Assembly: GCA_016584495.1 (NCBI GenBank)
Contig: WAID01000003.1
Coordinates: forward strand, 5,970,501 to 6,034,500
DNA length: 64,000 nt
Source: Celoporthe dispersa
Lineage: Eukaryota; Ascomycota; Sordariomycetes; Diaporthales; Cryphonectriaceae
Reading direction: 5' to 3'
Each line of letters begins with the position of its first letter. The first letter of the stretch is position 1. A model generated the notes under the pieces. It searched no databases, was not told where the DNA came from, and was given only the letters and a program-made list of their open reading frames with translations. The position numbers and the translations under genes were made by a program. This document shows positions 1 through 11,485 of this stretch, piece after piece.

Positions 1-182
1 TCGGCAAGATCTGATGTTCCTGGCAGCCGGCTCAGAACATCCTCCAGATCGGACTCTTCGAGAGCAGGCTCGACGGTTGCCTCTAGCTTGATCGCGCTGG
101 CCGCCACTACGGCCTCCTCGAAGAAGTCGGCATATGCGGTGACGGCAGCTACGCCGTAATTATCGACCTCTAAAGAAGGCAT
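1..182 (-). CDS. N-terminus of an unrecognised protein (partial)
   Basis: A reading frame starts at an ATG (182 to 180 on the minus strand) and stays open for 60 codons to the window edge. It begins MPSLEVDNYGVAAV and is acidic (many Glu/Asp), with an Ala/Val-rich stretch. I do not recognise the family. It is head-to-head with the Aquarius gene at 643, and the 460 bp between them would hold both promoters. The start is the only ATG in the open stretch. Codon use looks coding, but a short fragment cannot be assigned a function. Confidence 0.55.
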   Translation of the reverse strand, partial: MPSLEVDNYGVAAVTAYADFFEEAVVAASAIKLEATVEPALEESDLEDVLSRLPGTSDLA

Positions 183-642
183 CGTGGGCGGTCTTTTTTT
201 CTTTCGGGGCTGCACGAGTGATGCGCTGACGGTTGTATGCGCCGCGGTGTCGCGACCGACCATTCAGTCTCTGAAGGGGGGGATCAGTCGTTCCTTTTTG
301 ACAACATCAGGACAATGAAAATAAAATGGCCTCTCAAGTCGTGAGTCTGGTGGACTGTGCCTGGAGCAGAAGTTGGCTAAAATCGTGCGGAAGTGATGGG
401 TAGTTGCTTTGTGAAGTTGAAAGGTCAAGCCAAATGCAGGGCAGGCGGACATCCAAGTACCTTAAAGGTCCCACTCCTGCGTGAACCGCGCGAGCGGGGA
501 CCCTGACGTTACTTCCATAGCTACCACTGCCAACCTGCTAGCGCCCGCAACCACTGCATCGTAAGTAATGCTGCCGTAAATTTTAAGAGCGCGCTCTGGA
601 AGGCAACTGACGCGACGACAACATCACAGCCAACCGGTCACC
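183..642. promoter_or_regulatory. Divergent intergenic region, unknown gene / cwf11
   Basis: 460 bp without a supported gene between two divergent starts. It presumably carries both promoters. I see no clear named element. A short open frame at 264-452 (-) has no family resemblance and looks like chance. Confidence 0.4.
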
Positions 643-3600
643 ATGCCCACCGCAAAGAGGCAGAAGAAGAGCGCTTCGTCACAAGCTTCCAAGAGCCAGC
701 CATCTTCAAAGGCAGCGGAACCGGTCTCAGAAGGGACATCCGAGTTTGCGCAGCTTGCCAAGCAACACTGGCTGAAGACAACCAAGCGGGCGACCAAGGT
801 CAAAGTCAAGAACGATGTCTTGAAGAAGGACATATGGGACCCCCTTGAGAGGGACAGGTTCCCGATCTCGTCGCTACTGTCCCTAGAAGGTCTACAGATC
901 CTGGAGAGGTGAGATCCTCTGCCATGTCCCAGCCTCGTCAGGGTCGCTAACGCCTCCGCAGCTACCTCTGGCCAGGATACAGCGAACAGGCTTCGAACCA
1001 CCATGTTCTCTTGATTGTTCTGATTGTCAACGCGAAGCGCAGAGAGCGCCTCGAGACATGGAGTGAGTCTAGCCGTGGTGTGTCGAAGGGGAGCACGATG
1101 CGCTAACTTGACGCTGTAGGCATTTTCGAGGACCGGCCCGACGACTTCTCTACCTTCTTCCGACGCGTTCTCTCGATGAGCCTCGACCGATCCCTCTCTG
1201 TTGCCGTCCGAACCCAAATAATCTCATTCGTCATATACTCTTTCCAGAGCCTGGATCGTGCCATAGTGCGAAAAGAATGCGCGCCGCTCGTGTCGATATC
1301 GATTTGGCATAATTTGGCGACGGAGAAGAAGCGAGATGAGAAGCTGACCCAGAGCAATAATCTGCGCAAAGCGTGGAGAGCTGCTGCCAAGAGGTACGAT
1401 TCCGCGGACGAACCTACCAAGGCGCGGTTGCGGTTCGACAGATCGTGGCTCTATACATTGGCGCTCGACTTCCTAAGCTTGTTGAATACGGAAAACGCTG
1501 GGAAAGGTATGTCTCCATTTTTGACCCCCGCCTTTCCCCCTGCTGACGAGTGGCAGAGGACGTACTGTATTGCGAGCGGGTCGTTGAGTTCCTCTCGGAT
1601 CTACAGAGCCAGTTACCAACCAGGCGATATGCCAACTTCTTACTGCAGGACTTGCACATGATCACGGCGGCTAGCCTCTCGCCAGTCTTCAACGCCGAAG
1701 AGAACGGGCTGTTACGCGATCTCTTTGCTTTGTTTTCTCATTATACCTACTTCACCATTGATGACCAGACAGGACACCAGCAGAGCAAGACCCAGGCATA
1801 CGATCAACATTGTGCAAGTCTCGCAAAGCTGCAGAGGACGGCATTGAAGCACTTTAAAGACAAGTTGACGGTGCTAGCACTGTCCAACTACGCCTCTATT
1901 GACGAGAGGAGAGAGCTCGAGGGTCTTCTCACCCCTCTCACCGACGAGGAGGTCACACAGTTGTCCGAATTGCTGGACTTGAGGACGTCATACCCTGAAT
2001 CGACGGGCTTGACGGTTGACCGCAAGCTTCTGATCGGAGCACTGTTGTCTGCCTTTGAGAGGCGGAAGACTTTCCAAGAGAGTGCTTCGGAGATGAGCGT
2101 CATGCCGAATGAGCAGACCATCTTTGACCAGAGTCTCCTGAGGACTGACTCATACGATGGATCGCACCCGCTGGCAATACCGAAGTTGAATCTTCAATAT
2201 CTTTCGGTTGGGGACTTCCTATGGAGATCTTTGGTCTTGTACAGGTGCGAGTCGTTCTATGGCATCAGAAGTCATATCGAAGACGTCCTTCGAAGGCTGA
2301 AGCCGGAGGTGACAAAGTCGGGCGAGACAAACTTTCCGGGCTTTTCCAAAATGGCATTACCAATAGCAAAGCCATCGTGAGTAGAGATCGAACCCCCATT
2401 CTGATGCCCCGATGCAACTAACATGAAGCAGCATTCTCGAGGTCTTGCCCACCCTGGTAGGAGATGATAAGCCAGCAGCCGTGCGCGCAGAGATCACTAT
2501 TGACATTCGCCGACTCGGTGAAAACGTCCGCCGTGAATGGGAGTCTTTGCGACCAGACGATGTGGTGTTTCTTCTGGCGGTTGATGCCTCCAAGTCGCAG
2601 AAGTCTGGCCGTGGCAATCCGACTGAGGCACAGAAGCTTGGCATCGTCTCCCTTCGTTCTGCCGAGATCATCCAAATTCTCGACGACAAGGGGCGGGCTG
2701 TCCGAGACACCAAGGCGTATTTTGATGGATATGCTCGAAGCCCTGTGAGGCGAATCAGGCTGAAGCTGGATTCGGCCATGTACAAGTCGGATTTGCAACA
2801 AGTATCTGCCGGAAAACCAGACGTGTACGAGAGCATCAACCTCGTTGTGCGAAGGAGCGGGCGAGAAAACAACTTCAAGCCTATCCTAGACTCGATCAAG
2901 AGCCTGACGCTCTCAGACGTTCCTCTAGCCTCATGGTTGCATGAGGTCTTCCTTGGGTACGGCGATCCAGCGGGTGCTTCATACAAGCAGTTGCCGAACC
3001 GGCTCAAGAAGATCGATTACCGCGATACATTCCTCGATTGGCAGCACCTCATTGAGAGTCTCCCGGGGAAAATTATCGAGCCTGGCGATGATGTTACTGG
3101 AAGCTTTGGGCCTCCGTATGTTTTGGAGACTGCGGATCGTCCAGCGTCAGAGCCCTCAACAAAACCCTCCAAAAAGAGACGGAGAGACGCGGAGCCCGCT
3201 TTGATTGCTGAAGTCGAGACTCTGAAGGTCTCGACGTACAATCCTCCGAACAACGGCCCTTATCCTGTTGACGTGCCAAAGCTCAACACCGTGCGCTTTA
3301 CTCCTGCTCAGATCGAGGCCATCATCTCCGGCACACAACCAGGACTCACAGTTGTGGTCGGTCCACCGGGAACTGGAAAGACGGACGTTGCCACGCAGAT
3401 CATCAGCAACATCTACCACAACTTCCCCAAGCAGAAGACGCTGCTCATCGCGCACAGCAACCAGGCGTTGAATCAGTTGTTCGCCAAGATTGTGGCCCTA
3501 GACATTGACGAACGTCACTTGCTCCGCTTGGGCCACGGAGAGGAAGAGTTAGACACCGAAGGAAACTTCAGCAAACACGGACGGGTTGAATCATTCCTCG

Positions 3601-5214
3601 AGAATAGGGATCGCTATCTTGAGGAAGTGACTCGTCTGGCTGCCAGTATGGGCGCTCCTGGAGCTCATGGCAACTCTGCAGAGACAGCCGGATACTTCAA
3701 TTCAGTCTATGTCCAACCTGCTTGGTCGAAATTCACTGAGCTGGCGAATTCTGCAGAGGCTTCGGCATCCGACATTGTGGCGGCTTTCCCCTTCCACCAC
3801 TACTTCTCAAACGCGCCTCAGCCACTGTTTTCACCGGAAGCAGACCGCGAAGCTGTCCTGGAAGTTGCTCAAGGCTGTCACAGGCACATATCGAGGATTT
3901 TCTCGGAGCTGGCTGATGCGCTGCCCTTTGAGATTCTGCGTCGTGACAAAGAGAAGGCCAACTACCTACTCACGAGTGAAGCTCGAATCGTCGCCATGAC
4001 CTCAACGCATGCTGCCATCAGGCGTGGGGAAATTGTGCAGCTCGGTTTTCATTACGACAATGTTATTATGGAGGAAGCAGCTCAGATCACCGAGATCGAG
4101 AACTTCATCCCACTGGCGATGCAGAAGCCAAAGGACGGGAAGAACCCTCTCCAGCGTGTTGTTCTCTGCGGTGATCACTTCCAGAACTCACCCATCATCC
4201 AGAATTTGGCCTTCAGGGATTTTGCAAGCCTGGAGCAATCCATGTTCTCCCGCCTTGTGCAGTTGGGAGTGCCGACTATCACGCTTGACCAGCAGGGTCG
4301 GGCTCGTCCGTCCATCGCTCAACTATACCAATGGCGGTACCCTCAATTGACCAATCTACCCCACGTCGAGACATCAGAAGAGTTCCTCGCATCAAACGCC
4401 GGCTTCAAATACGACTACCAATTCATCAACGTGGGCGACTACAAGGGCAAGGGAGAAGCAGAGCCCGTGCCGCACTTCATACACAACCTCGGAGAGGCCG
4501 AGTATGCCGTGGCTATATTTCAATACATGCGACTTCTCGGCTACCCTGCGTCCAAGATTAGTATCTTGACCACTTATGCTGGCCAACGAGCGCTGATTAG
4601 AGACGTCCTTTCTCATCGATGTGCCAAAAATCCCATCTTTAGTATGCCCAAGATCGTTGCAACCGTCGACAAGTACCAGGGCGAGCAAAATGACTGTAAG
4701 TGACCAAATAATAGCTACCTGGCTTTGACAATCACTGACATCCCCGGCAGATATTATCTTGTCACTCACGAGGACAACCAAAGTAGGCTACCTGCGGGAT
4801 ATCCGTCGGCTTACCGTAGCGCTCTCGCGTGCACGGCTGGGCATGTACATCCTGGGCCGTCGGGAGGTGTTTGAGAGCTGCTACGAGCTGCGACAGGCGT
4901 TCGAGCTTCTGCTACGACGACCAGACAAGCTGTCGCTAGTGGTCGGAGAGCTCTGGCCATCGCAGCGCAAGCTACCAGAGGACATAAACGAGGCTGTCAC
5001 AGGCGAGGCGGTCATGGAGGGTGTAGAGCATCTGGGGAAATACGTGTTTGAGATGACACAGACGAAGATGGCACAATTGCAGGGCGAACAGGGGCTCTCT
5101 GCTGGCGAGGCCATGGCTCTCGAGGAGAGCGCGGAGGTCAATGACCTCGAACCGATTCCAGAGGAGGGTGAAGATGAAGAGCCAGTCAAGGGGTTCGAGG
5201 CTGAGGAGGATTGA
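643..5214 (+). CDS. cwf11: Pre-mRNA-splicing factor Cwf11 / intron-binding protein Aquarius
   Basis: Superfamily 1 RNA helicase-like protein of the spliceosome; the human family member Aquarius binds intron RNA upstream of the branch point. Six exons: 643-908, 962-1062, 1120-1506, 1557-2376, 2432-4695 and 4751-5214, all with GT-AG introns of 50-57 bp, giving 1433 residues (human about 1485). The N-terminus has the family armadillo region (LLSLEGLQILESYLWPGY, then IFEDRPDDF). Walker A GPPGTGKTD is near residue 835. The Walker B equivalent is MEEAAQI near 1072. Helicase motif VALSRARLGMY lies in the last exon. The C-terminus is an acidic tail. All exon phases agree and no frameshift is present. 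It is a housekeeping gene and ends 386 bp from the convergent Zn2Cys6 gene. Confidence 0.95.
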
Positions 5215-5600
5215 GCTAGTCACCTTATGTTGAGTCACTTGGGGCTGGCGTTCGGATGCGGTGATGCTATGAAGGCTAAATATGATTTGATTGGGACGCC
5301 ACGGGCGCAGCACCGAGGGCAGGATAGATTTCAAGGTGCTTAGCGCAATCGACTGCCATGACGAAGGCCTGAGTCCAGAACAAGTTTCACGCCTACCAAA
5401 GAATATACAGCGTCTGGCACCAGAATCCTCAATACAGTGCATTTGAGGTGAAGAAGCGTTGAACGCTGCCTTTTACATCTTTACGGGACACTGAGCATCC
5501 ACTGAGGTTGCTCGAGATATATATCTCTATGCTTTCTATAGGCTGTTGGAAAGACACTCAGCAGTGGTCCGCCGCTCAGGCGTGACTCTGATCCGATGCC
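5215..5600. other. Intergenic region between convergent genes
   Basis: 386 bp between the stop of cwf11 and the stop of the Zn2Cys6 regulator. It should contain the two 3' untranslated regions. Nothing else is recognisable. Confidence 0.5.
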
Positions 5601-8267
5601 TCACCCCAATTCTGCAGATGCGTGCGACCCTTGGAGTATGTTCCAGAACGAATCCGGCCAGTTCATGGCATCCGGCTGAATCATGGGCCACATGGCAGAG
5701 TCCCCTGCCCCCACGATCATATCCATGCTGCTGCCACCTATAGGCTCCATGGGATACCCGGCGTGGACGTCCTCCTCGTCCGCAGCAGCAGCGTGGGGCA
5801 GTGTGAAGCCGTGCGAGTCAGAAGGAGGGGGGTAGCATGGCTGGTGGCTGCTGCTCAGGCTTACAGGGTTTCCTCCTTGGGCATACGTGGCGTGCGTGCC
5901 AGACGACGGGGGGCATGACGAGCAGCTCTTCCTCGCCTCCGCGACGGCCTTCTCGGAAGACGAACGGGCGCCTCTGGCCCGGATGTCCCTCATCATGTTC
6001 CAGGCGAGCTTGGAGCCTCTCGAGTTATCGCTCAGGGCCTTGAGGACGTGCATGCAGGTCTCGACGTCTTCCTCCAGGTTGGTTTCGAGGGCTTCGCTGC
6101 CCTGGAGGACGTCGCGCCTCATGAAGGCGCCGGCCATGACCATGACGGAGCCGGCACAGACAAGACACGAGACCATCTGCCACCAGGGGTAGTTCATGAC
6201 TATGTCGACGGTGTCGGTGACGTTGTGCATGAGACGGGCGATAGATTGGGCCTCGGAGGCGCAGATTCGACCGTATTCTCTGCTTCGGCTGTTTTGGTCG
6301 GGCGGAAGGTTGGTGGTTCCTTCGATGCAGGTGTAGTATAGATAGGGTCGGTAGATGAGTGTGCGCAGGTGGTGGAACTTGATGGCCAGCATATTTCTCT
6401 AGGTTTCTGGGTCAGCTTAACTTCTCTTTGCTCTCCCCTCTCTCTTCTTCTTTTCCTTCTTTATTTTCCTTTCTCTATCGCTAAAATAAAGATGGGAATG
6501 AATGAGATAAGAGGAAAGTAAATTAGATGCTCAGACCTACTCACCTGTCGCTTCAGAGTAACAGACTTCTCGAACGCATGCCCAATGTCAAAACGCAGAA
6601 AACGAGGCAGCTTCTGCTTCCAGGCCAGGAGAAGTTCGTCACAATATTTAGTGTTCTGCAGTCTGGCTGCGATGGTGCGTCGAGGCTGGTAACATTCTCG
6701 CAACACGCGCCCGATAATGGAAGAGAACTCGATAATGCGGACAAAGTACTCACCAGCGCTTGGATGCGTGCTACTACCGCCATCCGGCGAGGAGGAAGAG
6801 GAAAGAGCGGCTTCTTCATGATGAGATGTATGTGGGTGGACGCTCAGGTCCACCAGGCTGTCGTCTAACCGCGAGGGTAAAGGGACGTGGCAGTCATCGT
6901 CAGCAATGGCCGGTGGTCGGCCAAGCTGCAGCGCCGTTAAACGATCGAGCACGTAGAGCGAGTACCACACTTTGTTCCGCACCTCGGGCCGTTCCAGCAC
7001 CAGGCCTGTTGTCCGGCCTCCCTCCCTCCGCACCGTCGGCCCTCCGTGCTCGTCGGTACTAACGTGCAGGCCGATGCTCTGTCCCAGGCGCACAGCAAGG
7101 CCGAGAGAGACCCAGCACCTCTCGATCTCGGAGGTGATCAGTAGGTAGAAACATTGGGCTAGCAGCGCAGAGACCTGCGTCACGGACCTCTCCAGCATGT
7201 CGTAGCGGGACAGCACGAGAGAGCACTTGAAGAGCTTCTGGTGAAGAGACACGGCACTGCGGCCTTCGGGACGGAACGAGTCGTAATATGCTCCGACGGC
7301 GAGCAGTGCATCTTGAAGGGAGATGTCAGTGTCAACACACACACACACATACACAAAGGAAGAGAGTTGAGTCGGGCAGTCCTACACAGCAGAGAGAGCC
7401 AGGAATGGGTCAAGTCCGTGGTGGACCCGTCGGCCTGCAGAGATTCGAGTCTTTCTTGAAAGGACGACTTGTCAACAAAAGGATAAGCCTCGTGGACAGT
7501 CGAAAAGTAGATATTGAGAAAAGAGTCGACCTCTGTCCGGCTGGGCAGATCAGACAATGGGTTCTGGAAGTATCGAGTGGTGGTCAGGGCCTCGGCATCA
7601 TAGTTGTCAACCTCGTCGCCATTATTCTCCTGCCCGGGACCACCACCTTCAGCCGCGGCTGATGACTGCTTCACCAGGTTGAAGAAGTGGATGTCGCTGA
7701 CTTCGCCGACATATCTCGGGCTCTGGAGGCACGGGATCACAATAGAGCTGCCGGATGTGCTATTGTGCGAGCTTGTAGCCGTCACATCTGACGAGGCACG
7801 GGGACACAGGTGCGCCTGGATGCACGCGAGACTCTTGACGACCTCGGCCTGGGCGTCGGGAGTTAGCTGCGGCGTCAGGTTGTGCACCGCCTGCTGATAC
7901 CTCTGGAAGAGCTCCTCTGGGCTGTGCGTAATGTCTTCCGGGTCGGAGGCGGCACGCGAGGTGTGACTTTTGTTGCCATGCAGTGCCTCGTCGCCCCAGG
8001 AACATGTATAGTCGTACCCGGCACAACGCCCACATATTGGTCGCTTGCCATCGCACTGGCACACCCGGTCAATAGCAATTCGTCGCTGCTTCCACAGCAC
8101 TTACCGCCGGGGTGGAACGAAGGATGATGTGTGGAGAAAGAGGAGAGATGAGGCAGATAAGACGCAACACCACAACATACCTTGGACTTCTTCGCGCGAC
8201 AGCTGTTGCAGGCGACAGTGATCCGCTTCCGTTTCAGGACGGGTTGTTCGGCCGGCTCACTGGCCAT
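5601..8267 (-). CDS. Zn2Cys6 (GAL4-type) transcription factor with fungal-specific domain
   Basis: Nuclear DNA-binding regulator. Four exons on the minus strand: 8267-8181, 8055-7386, 7311-6545 and 6398-5601, giving 773 residues. The zinc cluster is split by intron 1. Cysteines 20, 23, 30, 37, 40 and 47 follow the pattern C-x2-C-x6-C-x6-C-x2-C-x6-C, preceded by a basic KRKR stretch. The middle and C-terminal parts carry the fungal transcription factor regulatory domain (family PF04082 type): LSLLYALLAVGAYYDSF, then LGLAVRLGQSIGLH, VWYSLYVLDRL and later RNMLAIKFHHLRTLIYRPYL. Exon phases all agree. The target is unknown. It is the nearest regulator to the pyrophosphatase-arrestin-enolase-fluoride exporter block that follows, so it could control that block, but this is inference from position only. 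Confidence 0.9.
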
Positions 8268-9700
8268 GGCCGGGGCTCAAGCACACTCTAGCACGTCGGG
8301 AGACAGACTCTTAGGGCCAAAAAGACCAGACACAGGGGCGGAAAGGAAGGCAACGTTGGGTGGAGGGCCGGCGGATCTGTAGGACCAAGGGGTACTTATA
8401 AATTAATACCGGAATGTCAATGCGTGGCTAGAGACGGCGAGACATTCAGTATGCTATGGACCTAGCTGAGAAAGTCCATACGGTAGTATAAATTATACCC
8501 GTCACAGCCGCCCTTCCCGGCCTATCCGTCACCCTAATGCGTCGATTGCATTAGCTATGTCTTCTAAGATCAGACAGCACAATTTTTTTTTCTTTTCTTT
8601 TTGGCTGCAGAGTGATGCACCAGATCTCGTCCAGCTGTTATATTTTTAAGGTTATCAAGTTCTTTTTAAAATAATCACCGCAGGTCTTGAGAACCGCTTA
8701 TCAATGGATACCTAGTTTAATGTATGCAACCTCGACTGCTTCACCACTTTGACTACAATCCTTCATTAAGCCTCTGTTATAATCAAGCCAATTGGCAATA
8801 TGCCGGCACGGGACGACAAAAAATTCTACGAGATGCTCGACAGCATTGCCAACACCGGCGACGAGGATGCGGTCCAGCAAAACAAGCGCATCAAGGAAGC
8901 AGAATTCGCTGCAGACGCCGCGGAGCCCAATGCAGAACAGACGGCGGCGATATGTCGTGAGGTGCAGGCGGGAAAGCATCACGACAATGCTACGGCATTC
9001 AGGGCCGGCCCTGGGCCCGGATCCCATAGCCCTGCTTCACCCCGTGGGCAAGGTTTATGATTTTGGCTGGCATACAAAACCATGGATCAAATGCGCTTGG
9101 ACAACCTTACCATGTGCTTTGTTCATTTGCTGGTACAATGAAGGGGATAGTTTCAATATAAAACCATAACAAGGTTTCTCGCATAGGGTGTTGATTCATG
9201 TCCCCTACAGCAATCAAAGTGATTAGCTCTATAGGAAAAGGAAGAAGAAAAAGAAAAAGGGAAAAACAAGAAAACTCCCTCCCGAGTTGGCTTGAAAAAG
9301 GAAAAAATCATGTGCAGAGAAATAACACTATGATATCAGCGCTTCATTACACAGAACTCAGGGCGTCTTGCATGATCTCGAATACCTACTTACGGGGCCA
9401 TGTGGTTCGGCTCTATCCCGTCCTTCCCGTCGTATCCGACTTGGTCACTTACATTGGGCGAGTTGGCGTGGACCTGATGTCGTCACATGAAAATGAAGTT
9501 CTTATAGAAGGAGAGAAAAAAAGAAGAAGAAAAAAGGTTAAAGTCACTTGGGCAATAAGTGGTCTGACCAAGATAATACATATATCTAACAAGCAGCCAA
9601 GCATAAGGTCACGCCATAGACATTGCGACGGACATCCTTGGCCTCGTTAGCCGACAAAGTCACCTTTGAGCCTCCTGTCCAGGTGACTGACGCGGACGCC
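8268..9700. other. Intergenic region, regulator / pyrophosphatase
   Basis: About 1.4 kb containing the promoters of the regulator (leftward) and the pyrophosphatase (rightward). One doubtful small ORF is listed separately. Purine-rich AAGAAAAAG-type runs lie at 9235-9300 and 9510-9535. Five CGG/CCG triplets fall within 9393-9438, about 270 bp upstream of the pyrophosphatase start, in the order CGG, CGG, CCG, CCG, CCG. Such triplets are the half-sites of Zn2Cys6 regulators. Confidence 0.4.
8800..9060 (+). CDS. Small hypothetical protein (86 aa), doubtful
   Basis: An ATG-initiated ORF of 86 codons. The first 50 residues are acidic, charged and helix-prone (KKFYEMLDSIANTGDEDAVQ), like a soluble coiled segment. 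The C-terminal third is Gly/Pro/Ser-rich and looks non-coding. I recognise no family and there is an overlapping ORF on the other strand (8701-9027). It could be a real small gene, the 5' exon of a decayed gene, or chance. It is listed because it sits inside the candidate fluoride block. Confidence 0.2.
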   Translation: MPARDDKKFYEMLDSIANTGDEDAVQQNKRIKEAEFAADAAEPNAEQTAAICREVQAGKHHDNATAFRAGPGPGSHSPASPRGQGL

Positions 9701-10856
9701 ATGCATTCCTACAGTATCAGACGCACGAATAGCCCTTACACCCTCGAGCACCGCGTCTATCTTGAGCGGGACGGCCGGGTCGTCTCCCCGTTCCATGACA
9801 TCGAGCTGTTTGCGGACGACGAGAACAGCGTGCTGAACATGGTGGTCGAGATACCTCGCTTTACCAACGCCAAGTTTGAGGTCAGGTGGCACGATGCTTA
9901 ATATGTAATGACAGCACATATCACGACTGACAATGGCACAACACGTTGTATAGATCTCGCGAGATGAAGAGCTGAATCCCATCAAGCAAGACGTCAAAGA
10001 TGGCAAGGTCAGATATGTGAAGAACTCTTTTCCCTACAAGGGGTACATCTGGAATTATGGCGCCCTGCCGCAAGTAGGTTGACGATTTTCTCGTGTTGCG
10101 GCTTCGAAGACTTCTCTCAGGAGCCTTTGCGCGCTCAATGGCTGACCAAAAGGACAAGACCTGGGAAGATCCACACTTTGTTCACCCAGACATTGGACAC
10201 AAGGGGGACAATGATCCGCTCGATGCCTGCGAGATAGGCACATCGGTGGCAAGCCATGGCGAGGTCAAGCAAGTAAAGGTCCTTGGCATCATGTGTCTCA
10301 TCGATGGGGACGAGACGGACTGGAAGACCATCGTCATCGACATCAACGACCCCGTCGCGTCCCAGCTGAACGATATCGAGGACGTCGAGCTTGCCTTTCC
10401 AGGACTCTTGGCAGCAACCCAGGATTGGTTCCGTATCTATAAGATGCCCGACGGAAATCCCCCGAACACACTTGGTTTGAATGGTCAATTCAGAAACAGG
10501 CGGTAGGTATAGTATTATTCGATCTAGACGTCTTCGTAATTCATCATCTGACCTTTCTAGTTATGCCAACGGCATTGTTCAAGAGTGCCACAGTGCCTGG
10601 AAACGACTGATATCTGGCGAGGTTGATGGTGGTGCAATCTCGCGGTGCGTTCCACTCCTATGCCCCCTCGTGAATTCAAAACTGATATTGTATCAGGGCT
10701 ACGGCGTCGGGCAGCAATTTGGGCAGCCAGATTGACAAGTCAGCATCAAGCAATCCGAAAGAGTTCGACTACTTGCGGAAACTCCCAGAGCCGCAGACTG
10801 ATGGTTGGCTCTTCACAGACCGAGATGGCCAGGGCGAGGCAGCGAGAGGGACCTAG
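9701..10856 (+). CDS. Inorganic pyrophosphatase, family I, divergent paralogue
   Basis: Soluble Mg-dependent enzyme hydrolysing PPi to phosphate; family I enzymes are strongly inhibited by fluoride. Five exons: 9701-9880, 9954-10073, 10159-10502, 10561-10644 and 10697-10856, 295 residues (yeast IPP1 287). All active-site positions known from yeast are kept, shifted by about two: Lys58, Glu60, Arg80, Tyr95, Asp117, Asp119 and Asp122 (GDNDPLD), ETDWK, IDINDP and the Tyr-Lys of WFRIYK. The start MHSYSIRRTNSPYTLEHRVY is placed by alignment. Compared with the usual fungal housekeeping sequence it differs at many surface positions (SIRRTNSP, KVRYVKNSFP, SHGEVKQ) and its tail ends in DGWLF rather than DKWFF. 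It is probably a second copy, not the housekeeping one. Intron 2 ends AAAAGGACAAG with a branch-like CTGAC 15-20 nt upstream. It is followed by the arrestin gene on the same strand. Confidence 0.9.
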
Positions 10857-11485
10857 GTTCTTATGGTGGAAGGTCTCCAAGACTTCATGATAATTAAATG
10901 CTTCACAGCCAGAGGCTTAAAGTGTTGGTCTGAACTAATTACAGTTAAGAATATGATTTTACAATTCTATCTGTCGACGTTCCTAGGTATGATGAAATTC
11001 TAAATCTGGCAATGTGACCGCACACGATCCAACCTTGTCCTGTTTATTCCGGTAAGCCTCATCTGTAACTAATGATAATACATCCAGACACATGCATCCA
11101 AGGCCCCAAGAAATGGGTTGCAGAAGCGCCGGGTGGCATTGAAGCACGCGATGCAACCTCAAGCACGGATCTCGTTTCCAATAAATTATATCAATCCAAG
11201 CATCATTCGATCTGCCCTGCCCATGTTTTGTATCATGTGCCAAGATGTAATCATGCTGGATGTGACGGATCTGCCGGCAACAACGGGCGTCCGGGCTTAG
11301 ACTATTAGCCATCGAGCCTACTCTTCGTATACAGTCCGATTCAGGATACCGATTCTCTCGAGCGTGACATTTCGGTCTCAATATCATACGAGTTCACTCC
11401 AGCAACAAACGCACGAATCATGTTAAGCAACTGATATCCTCTGAACCACAACACGCCCATCAAGCAACAGTGCGGTGTCGACAAG
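10857..11485. other. Intergenic region, pyrophosphatase / arrestin
   Basis: 629 bp between two genes on the same strand, holding the pyrophosphatase 3' end and the arrestin promoter. ORFs here on both strands show no family resemblance. Nothing else is seen. Confidence 0.4.
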
